Of a stretch of DNA of 45,854 bases, positions 42,049 through 45,854 are shown one piece after another. Position 1 is the stretch's first letter. The number at the start of each line of letters is the position of its first letter. The translations under genes were made by a program, and so were the position numbers. This DNA comes from Candidatus Martarchaeota archaeon (GTDB lineage: Archaea > Micrarchaeota > Micrarchaeia > Micrarchaeales > Micrarchaeaceae), in the NCBI GenBank assembly GCA_023485545.1, contig JAMCZI010000024.1:1-45854 (forward strand). Direction: 5' to 3'. The notes beneath the pieces are model-generated. The model was not told where the DNA came from and did not search any database. It saw only the letters and a program-made list of their open reading frames with translations.

Positions 42049-42826
42049 ATTCCATACCCATATCATTTAGCTTTTTTATAATTGAATTTCTTGTCTCCGC
42101 TTTTATGCTTTTCCATTCTATAACTGCTGCCGACGGCTTTGGGAATGACCTTTCAAATGCCTGCTCCAGCATTTCTACTTCGGAGCAATAGTATTTCGGC
42201 ATTATGTGCGCGAAGGCATACCCCTTAGAAAGTGCCAGCCGCGTGAATTTCTCCGAATAGTGCTGTCCTCCTATTCCCACTACGATCTTTTCATGGTAGT
42301 CGTCAGCATCAAGAATCCTATACGCGTAGTCGGCAAGCATTTCGGCTTTATGTTTCTTCATTTTAGCACTTTCCCCTCCTCCAAACTCCATGAACAGCGA
42401 CGGCGTGCTCAACAATGGACCGTGGTGCGTCGCCTCGTAGACAAAGTTTGACCCTCCCCTCTCAGAATTTCCTATTATCCTAGCAAGTTTCAGCATATGC
42501 AACGGAGCAGCTACGCTCAGCGATCTGCCTTTGCTCCCCAATGCCGCCTCGCTTCCCCAATTTCCTTCGGAATGGACTGTGAACGATTCAATGCCTCTTG
42601 CGCTCGAATGCGCACTCAAGAAAATTATACACTCCGGGGTTTTCATGTCGTCGAGGAATTCGGAGTTTATGTTAGCGGCCACACTTTCTGCAAGCATGCT
42701 CTCACTTGACACATATGTCCGTGCCCCTTCAAAGTTACCTTTGGCGGCAAAGTTGCCTATCTTTTTTAAGGCTTCTCCTGCCCAAAGGGATACCTGGTCT
42801 TTTTGAGAGTATGCAAAAAGAATCAT
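42035..42826 (-). CDS. dtdA: D-aminoacyl-tRNA deacylase (DtdA/GEK1 type)
   Basis: This enzyme removes D-amino acids wrongly attached to tRNA. The 263-residue protein has the DtdA signatures EATHHGPLLSTPSLFMEFG (about 150-168), VVGIGGQHYSEKFTRLAL (metal-binding His) and FAHIMPKYYCSE. FLSAHSSARGIESFTVHSEG supplies further conserved His residues. It is unrelated to bacterial DTD1. The end overlaps the surface-protein gene, and the start is divergent from the RNHCP gene with a TATA-like GTAATTTATATC between. Confidence 0.93.
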   Translation of the reverse strand: MILFAYSQKDQVSLWAGEALKKIGNFAAKGNFEGARTYVSSESMLAESVAANINSEFLDDMKTPECIIFLSAHSSARGIESFTVHSEGNWGSEAALGSKGRSLSVAAPLHMLKLARIIGNSERGGSNFVYEATHHGPLLSTPSLFMEFGGGESAKMKKHKAEMLADYAYRILDADDYHEKIVVGIGGQHYSEKFTRLALSKGYAFAHIMPKYYCSEVEMLEQAFERSFPKPSAAVIEWKSIKAETRNSIIKKLNDMGMEYEKA

Positions 42827-42862
42827 AAAGTAATTTATATCAAAAGATTAAAAAAAGGTATA

Positions 42863-43156
42863 ATGCGCAACTTTATAAGAAAGTACGAAGACTTCACATG
42901 TTTAAATTGCGGTGCAAAAGTCAAAGGCAACGGCTACACCGATCACTGTCCAGTATGTTTGTACAGCCTTCATGTAGACATAAATCCGGGAGACAGGCAG
43001 TCCGAATGCATGGGTGTAATGGTACCAGTGCGCAGGATATACATGCGCACCTACACTGAACTTACCTATCGGTGCAAAAAATGCTTGGTTGAAAAGAAAG
43101 TCCGGTGCTCCCCAGAAGATTCAGAAAGCGCTGTAATTTCTGTCCCTTCAAGGTAA
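42863..43156 (+). CDS. RNHCP-domain zinc protein
   Basis: This is a small cysteine-rich protein of the RNHCP family, 97 residues from the ATG at 42863. The pattern DFTCLNCGAKV, then DHCPVCLYSLHVDINPGDRQ, then CMGVMVPVRRI and RCKKC gives zinc-ligand pairs typical of the family (here DHCP rather than NHCP). Function is unknown; binding of nucleic acid is a reasonable guess. The ORF track starts at 42803, but MRNFIRKYEDFTC is the family-like start and a TATA-like GTAATTTATATC lies about 25 bp upstream of it. Confidence 0.82.
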   Translation: MRNFIRKYEDFTCLNCGAKVKGNGYTDHCPVCLYSLHVDINPGDRQSECMGVMVPVRRIYMRTYTELTYRCKKCLVEKKVRCSPEDSESAVISVPSR

Positions 43157-43165
43157 TGCAGCAAC

Positions 43166-43175
43166 AGTATATAAG
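43166..43175 (+). promoter_or_regulatory. TATA box of the nuo operon
   Basis: AGTATATAAG is a strong TATA-like element about 35 bp before the nuoA ATG at 43206. Transcription probably starts near 43196, with a leader of about 10 nt. Confidence 0.5.
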
Positions 43176-43205
43176 TTTTTATTCTTATTAATAATCGGTC
43201 AGTCG

Positions 43206-43562
43206 ATGCTCTATGATTATATCGCAGCAGTGCTGTTCATACTATTCGGCCTACTTGTGCCTTTCTCATTTCTTCTTACTTCAAAGCTCTTGCGCGTAAA
43301 GACCTCCGGCAATCCTGTAAAGAATTCACCGTATGAAAGCGGAGAGAAGAGCATAGGGAGCAGCAGGGACCTCGACAACGAATACCTCCCTTATTTCGCG
43401 CTTTTCCTCCCTTTTGAAATAATCGCAGTATACATGATTTTCTGGGCCCCGACGGCAAGAATAGGTTCTCAGAGCGCAGCCATCGGATCCATGGGAATTC
43501 TTGCACTGAGTGCTGTCCTAGCTCTTATAGGATATAAGATGATAAGTGGTAAAAATGTCTGA
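43206..43562 (+). CDS. nuoA: NADH:quinone oxidoreductase-type complex I subunit A
   Basis: NuoA is a small membrane subunit near the quinone site of complex I. The 118-residue protein has three membrane helices. The loop between helices one and two contains the conserved SPYESGEKSIGSSR (YECG-like, with Ser in place of Cys), and DNEYLPYFALFLPFEIIAVY follows, with the conserved acidic residue. It overlaps nuoB by 8 bp and begins the nuoABCD run in bacterial order. Confidence 0.9.
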   Translation: MLYDYIAAVLFILFGLLVPFSFLLTSKLLRVKTSGNPVKNSPYESGEKSIGSSRDLDNEYLPYFALFLPFEIIAVYMIFWAPTARIGSQSAAIGSMGILALSAVLALIGYKMISGKNV

Positions 43563-44169
43563 ACGCCCATACACGGATGAGGAGCTATTTAATGCGGAGA
43601 AGGAAATGACTGAGCTTACGCAAAATTCCCTCAAGAAATACAAGCAGACCCCTAGCGTCATGTTCACAAAGCTTGAAGAGGCTATAAAGGCGTTCTCGAA
43701 GGATCTGGTACGCTGGAGCAGGGCAAATTCCATGTGGCCGCTGCAATTCGGGCTTGCATGCTGTGCTATGGAGCTAATGGATTTCGGATCATCAAGGATA
43801 GACGCGGAGAGAAAAGGCTACCTACTCTTCCGCGGAACTCCACGCCAATGCGATGTAATGATAGTCGCCGGGTGGGTAACAAAGTCTATGGTTCCGCGCG
43901 TAAAAAGGCTCTATGAGCAGATGGCCAGCCCCAAATACGTGGTTGCATTCGGCGAATGCGCCACTTCTGGGGGTCCATGGTATGAAAGCTACAATATAAT
44001 GAAAGGGATAGACCAGGTGCTCCCTGTTGACGTCTACGCTATAGGTTGCCCCCCGAAGCCCGAAAACCTTTTCGGGGCCCTTATGAAGCTACAGGATAAA
44101 GTAGGTGGTAAAGTTGCAGGAGATACAGAAAGAAGCCTTACTGAAAACATTAGAAGAGCTGAAATCTAA
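43555..44169 (+). CDS. nuoB: Complex I subunit B (N2 iron-sulfur cluster)
   Basis: NuoB holds cluster N2, the last [4Fe-4S] centre before quinone. The ligands are visible as LACCAMELMDFG, FGECATSGGPWYES and IGCPPKPENLFGAL. With the start at 43555 (MSERPYTDEELF) it has 204 residues, including an N-terminal extension of about 50 charged residues before the core. The track start at 43546 adds three. The last part overlaps nuoC by about 56-65 bp in another frame. Confidence 0.94.
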   Translation: MSERPYTDEELFNAEKEMTELTQNSLKKYKQTPSVMFTKLEEAIKAFSKDLVRWSRANSMWPLQFGLACCAMELMDFGSSRIDAERKGYLLFRGTPRQCDVMIVAGWVTKSMVPRVKRLYEQMASPKYVVAFGECATSGGPWYESYNIMKGIDQVLPVDVYAIGCPPKPENLFGALMKLQDKVGGKVAGDTERSLTENIRRAEI

Positions 44170-44491
44170 AGGTTATCGCTATCTGAAGTACATAACCGCA
44201 GTGGACGCTCCTGACCACATGGAAGTAGTGTACCTGCTTGCCAACATTGAATCGAATGTAGATGAGGTTGTTAAGGTATCCATTAAAAAATCTGAAAGCG
44301 AAAGGCCATCAGTTGAATCGGTGATGAATCTTTTTCCCGCTGCTGATTGGTACGAGCGCGAAATATCCGAAATGTTCGGCATAAAGATAGAGGGCAGAAA
44401 AACGCGCCGTCTTCTTCTAGAGGAATGGAACGGCGACGGGTTCCCGCTTTTGAAAAGCTTTGAATGGGGCAAAGAGTACCACAAACGGTGA
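44105..44491 (+). CDS. nuoC: Complex I subunit C (30-kDa type)
   Basis: NuoC is a peripheral arm subunit that packs on NuoD. The 128-residue protein has the core YLKYITAVDAPDHMEVVYLL and the signature ADWYEREISEMFGIKIEG with LLLEEWNGDGFPLLKSF. It is shorter than most NuoC (about 150-200). The GTG at 44105 lies inside nuoB. A TTG at 44114 with AGGTGG five bases upstream is an attractive alternative start. Either way, the gene overlaps nuoB by more than 50 bp. Confidence 0.9.
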   Translation: MVKLQEIQKEALLKTLEELKSKGYRYLKYITAVDAPDHMEVVYLLANIESNVDEVVKVSIKKSESERPSVESVMNLFPAADWYEREISEMFGIKIEGRKTRRLLLEEWNGDGFPLLKSFEWGKEYHKR

Positions 44492-44495
44492 AATC

Positions 44496-45590
44496 ATGCC
44501 AAACATGCGCATAAACATAGGGCCTATACACCCAAGCACGCATGGGGTCCTGCGTGTAGTGGCATATGTTAATGGCGACACGATCGATAGCGTTGAACCA
44601 CACATAGGATTCCTTCACCGCGGCGTAGAGAAGCTTATGGAGACAAGGATGTACATGCAAAATCCTTCATACACTGAGAAACTTGATTACGTCGCTCCAA
44701 TGGGCTGGGACGAATTGTATGTAAGCTCGGTAGAGAAAGCCACCGGTGCCACTGTACTGGAAAATGCACAGTACGCAAGAGTTATACTTTTGGAATTTCA
44801 GCGGATAGCAAGCCACCTTCTGTGGCTAGGAACTTTTGCGAACGACCTTGGGCAAATGTTCACTATTTTTATGTGGGCGTTCAGGGAGAGGGCAAAAGTG
44901 ATAAAGTTTCTTGAGGATGTATCAGGAAGCAGGATGTTCTATGTGAACATGCGCATAGGCGGCCTAAACGGGGAATTGCCGGAAGACTTCAAGGAGCGTG
45001 CGTATTCACTGCTCGACTATCTCAGCGAGAGGATACCAAAATACAGGAGCCTGCTTGACAACAACAACTTCTTTGTTTCAAGAACCAAGGGTGTCGGGGT
45101 GCTGTCAAAAGAAGATGCGATAGCATACGGCGCGTCAGGTCCGGTCCTGCGAGCTTCGGGCGTGGAATACGATGTCAGGAAGTCCTCTCCATACTACATA
45201 TACGATAAGTTGAAGTTCAATGTGCCTCGCGGTACACATGGGGACGCTTTCGACCGCTACAGGGTAAGATACGACGAGATGCTAGAAAGTATAAAGATAA
45301 TAAAGCAAACACTAGATTTAATGCCCGGGGGAAGTGTTGCAGGAGCAAAGGTAAAACTTATAGGTCAGCCCGCAAAGCCAGATCCTGTAATAATCTCGCG
45401 CGAGCTTCCAAGGGGGGAAGGTATCATATATCTGGTGCCAGACAAGCAGAAGCCGTACAGGATAGGGATGCGCAGTCCGGCATACATAAACCTGTCTCTG
45501 CTGCCCAAGCTTGCAAAAGGTGCTAAGTTTGCTGACCTGTTCTCTATAATAGGCAGCCTTGACGTCGTTTTCGCAGAAATAGATAGATAA
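44496..45590 (+). CDS. nuoD: Complex I subunit D (49-kDa type, quinone site)
   Basis: NuoD forms the quinone-binding pocket with NuoB and is related to [NiFe] hydrogenase large subunits. From the ATG at 44496 it has 364 residues. It starts MPNMRINIGPIHPSTHGVLR with the quinone-site His, continues with EPHIGFLHRGVEKLME and GLNGELPEDF, and ends IIGSLDVVFAEIDR. The hydrogenase Ni-binding cysteines are absent, as expected for complex I. The track start at 44460 lies inside nuoC; the ATG at 44496 follows the nuoC stop by 4 bp and has a GGTGA-type site upstream. Confidence 0.95.
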   Translation: MPNMRINIGPIHPSTHGVLRVVAYVNGDTIDSVEPHIGFLHRGVEKLMETRMYMQNPSYTEKLDYVAPMGWDELYVSSVEKATGATVLENAQYARVILLEFQRIASHLLWLGTFANDLGQMFTIFMWAFRERAKVIKFLEDVSGSRMFYVNMRIGGLNGELPEDFKERAYSLLDYLSERIPKYRSLLDNNNFFVSRTKGVGVLSKEDAIAYGASGPVLRASGVEYDVRKSSPYYIYDKLKFNVPRGTHGDAFDRYRVRYDEMLESIKIIKQTLDLMPGGSVAGAKVKLIGQPAKPDPVIISRELPRGEGIIYLVPDKQKPYRIGMRSPAYINLSLLPKLAKGAKFADLFSIIGSLDVVFAEIDR

Positions 45591-45602
45591 TTAAGTGATT
45601 TG

Positions 45603-45854
45603 ATGGAGGAAAGCAAAGTGGAGAAACTGACAAGGGATTACCAGTTGGCGCAGGAGAAGCTTCAGTCGTTGGCATTGCAAAAGGCCCAGTTCCAGCAGCA
45701 GAAAAGCGAGCTCACCGAAGCGCAAAAAAGGGTAAAATCCGCTGAAGGCAAGATATACTACCAGGTCGGCGGAGCTATAGTGGAAACAAAGAAGGATGAC
45801 GCGCTTAATGATATAAGCGAGAAGCTCGAGTCAGTCGATATGCGCCTGACTATA
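45603..45854 (+). CDS. pfdB: Prefoldin subunit beta, cut by window edge
   Basis: This open frame runs off the right edge and is absent from the ORF track. The 84 visible codons encode a coiled-coil protein: KLTRDYQLAQEKLQSLALQK, a Gln-rich continuation (QFQQQKSELTEAQKRV), then GKIYYQVGGAIVETKKDDAL, which matches the conserved YKxVGxxLV loop of archaeal prefoldin beta, then a second helix (ISEKLESVDMRL). Prefoldin captures unfolded proteins for the chaperonin. The ATG at 45603 is 12 bp after nuoD, with a GTGAT-like site. Its position in the nuo run is unexpected; nuoH or nuoI would normally follow. Confidence 0.78.
   Translation, partial: MEESKVEKLTRDYQLAQEKLQSLALQKAQFQQQKSELTEAQKRVKSAEGKIYYQVGGAIVETKKDDALNDISEKLESVDMRLTI

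Overview
The window is a compact archaeal chromosome segment, most consistent with the Micrarchaeota / ARMAN-2-like branch of the DPANN archaea. The archaeal assignment rests on TFE, PCNA, GINS, RadA, aIF2-alpha, archaeal/eukaryotic ribosomal proteins (eL15, eL42), TYW1/Taw1, RNase P protein 4, DphB, an AglB-type oligosaccharyltransferase and DtdA. The narrower assignment rests on a three-unit tRNA-splicing endonuclease of the epsilon-2 type, a form described from ARMAN archaea, together with a bacterial-type DNA gyrase. Genes are tightly packed, with many 1-65 bp overlaps. Isoleucine is written very often as ATA, and the window carries a tRNA-Ile with a UAU anticodon.

Layout. 1-3.0 kb: the end of isocitrate dehydrogenase, then cytochrome bd oxidase (cydAB). 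2.9-10.7 kb: a prenyl diphosphate synthase, a small membrane protein, a secreted C-terminally anchored surface protein, an aldo/keto reductase, an FtsJ-type RNA methyltransferase, two metallo-beta-lactamase-fold proteins and an MHS-type transporter. 10.9-14.2 kb: a DUF1059 protein, TYW1, then (minus strand) RNase P protein 4, a DJ-1-like protein and PCNA, and a small unknown. 14.2-23.0 kb: tRNA-Ile(UAU), AglB/STT3, and the start of the ribosomal S10 operon (L3-L4-L23-L2-S19-L22-S3), with Pcc1 and eL15 upstream. 23.3-27.5 kb: TFE, initiator tRNA, GINS, eL42, aIF2-alpha, PAC2, an intron-containing tRNA-Gly(CCC) and a DUF92 membrane protein. 27.6-30.8 kb: a putative structured RNA, RadA, DphB, tRNA-splicing endonuclease, tRNA-Lys(CUU). 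30.8-37.3 kb: an HD phosphohydrolase, VKOR, gyrB-gyrA and a Trm56-like SPOUT methyltransferase. 37.3-43.2 kb: an Lhr-type helicase, a repeat-containing surface protein, DtdA and an RNHCP zinc protein. 43.2-45.9 kb: complex I genes nuoA-B-C-D and the start of prefoldin beta, cut by the window edge.

How the genes fit together. Isocitrate dehydrogenase, NuoABCD and cytochrome bd suggest an organism with a TCA-type reaction, a quinone-reducing complex I and a terminal oxygen reductase, so aerobic respiration is likely. A second theme is tRNA maturation and quality control: TYW1, RNase P protein 4, Pcc1, splicing endonuclease, Trm56, DtdA and four tRNA genes. A third is replication and repair: PCNA, GINS, RadA, gyrase and Lhr. 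AglB and two N-glycosylation-rich surface proteins suggest a glycosylated envelope.

I found no CRISPR array, insertion sequence or prophage. The least explained items are a strong GNRA-capped hairpin RNA with its own promoter-like element before radA, unusual terminal extensions on AglB, TFE and L22, losses of expected catalytic or ligand residues in the DJ-1-like protein, CydA and Trm56, and ribosomal/translation gene clusters with expected members missing.
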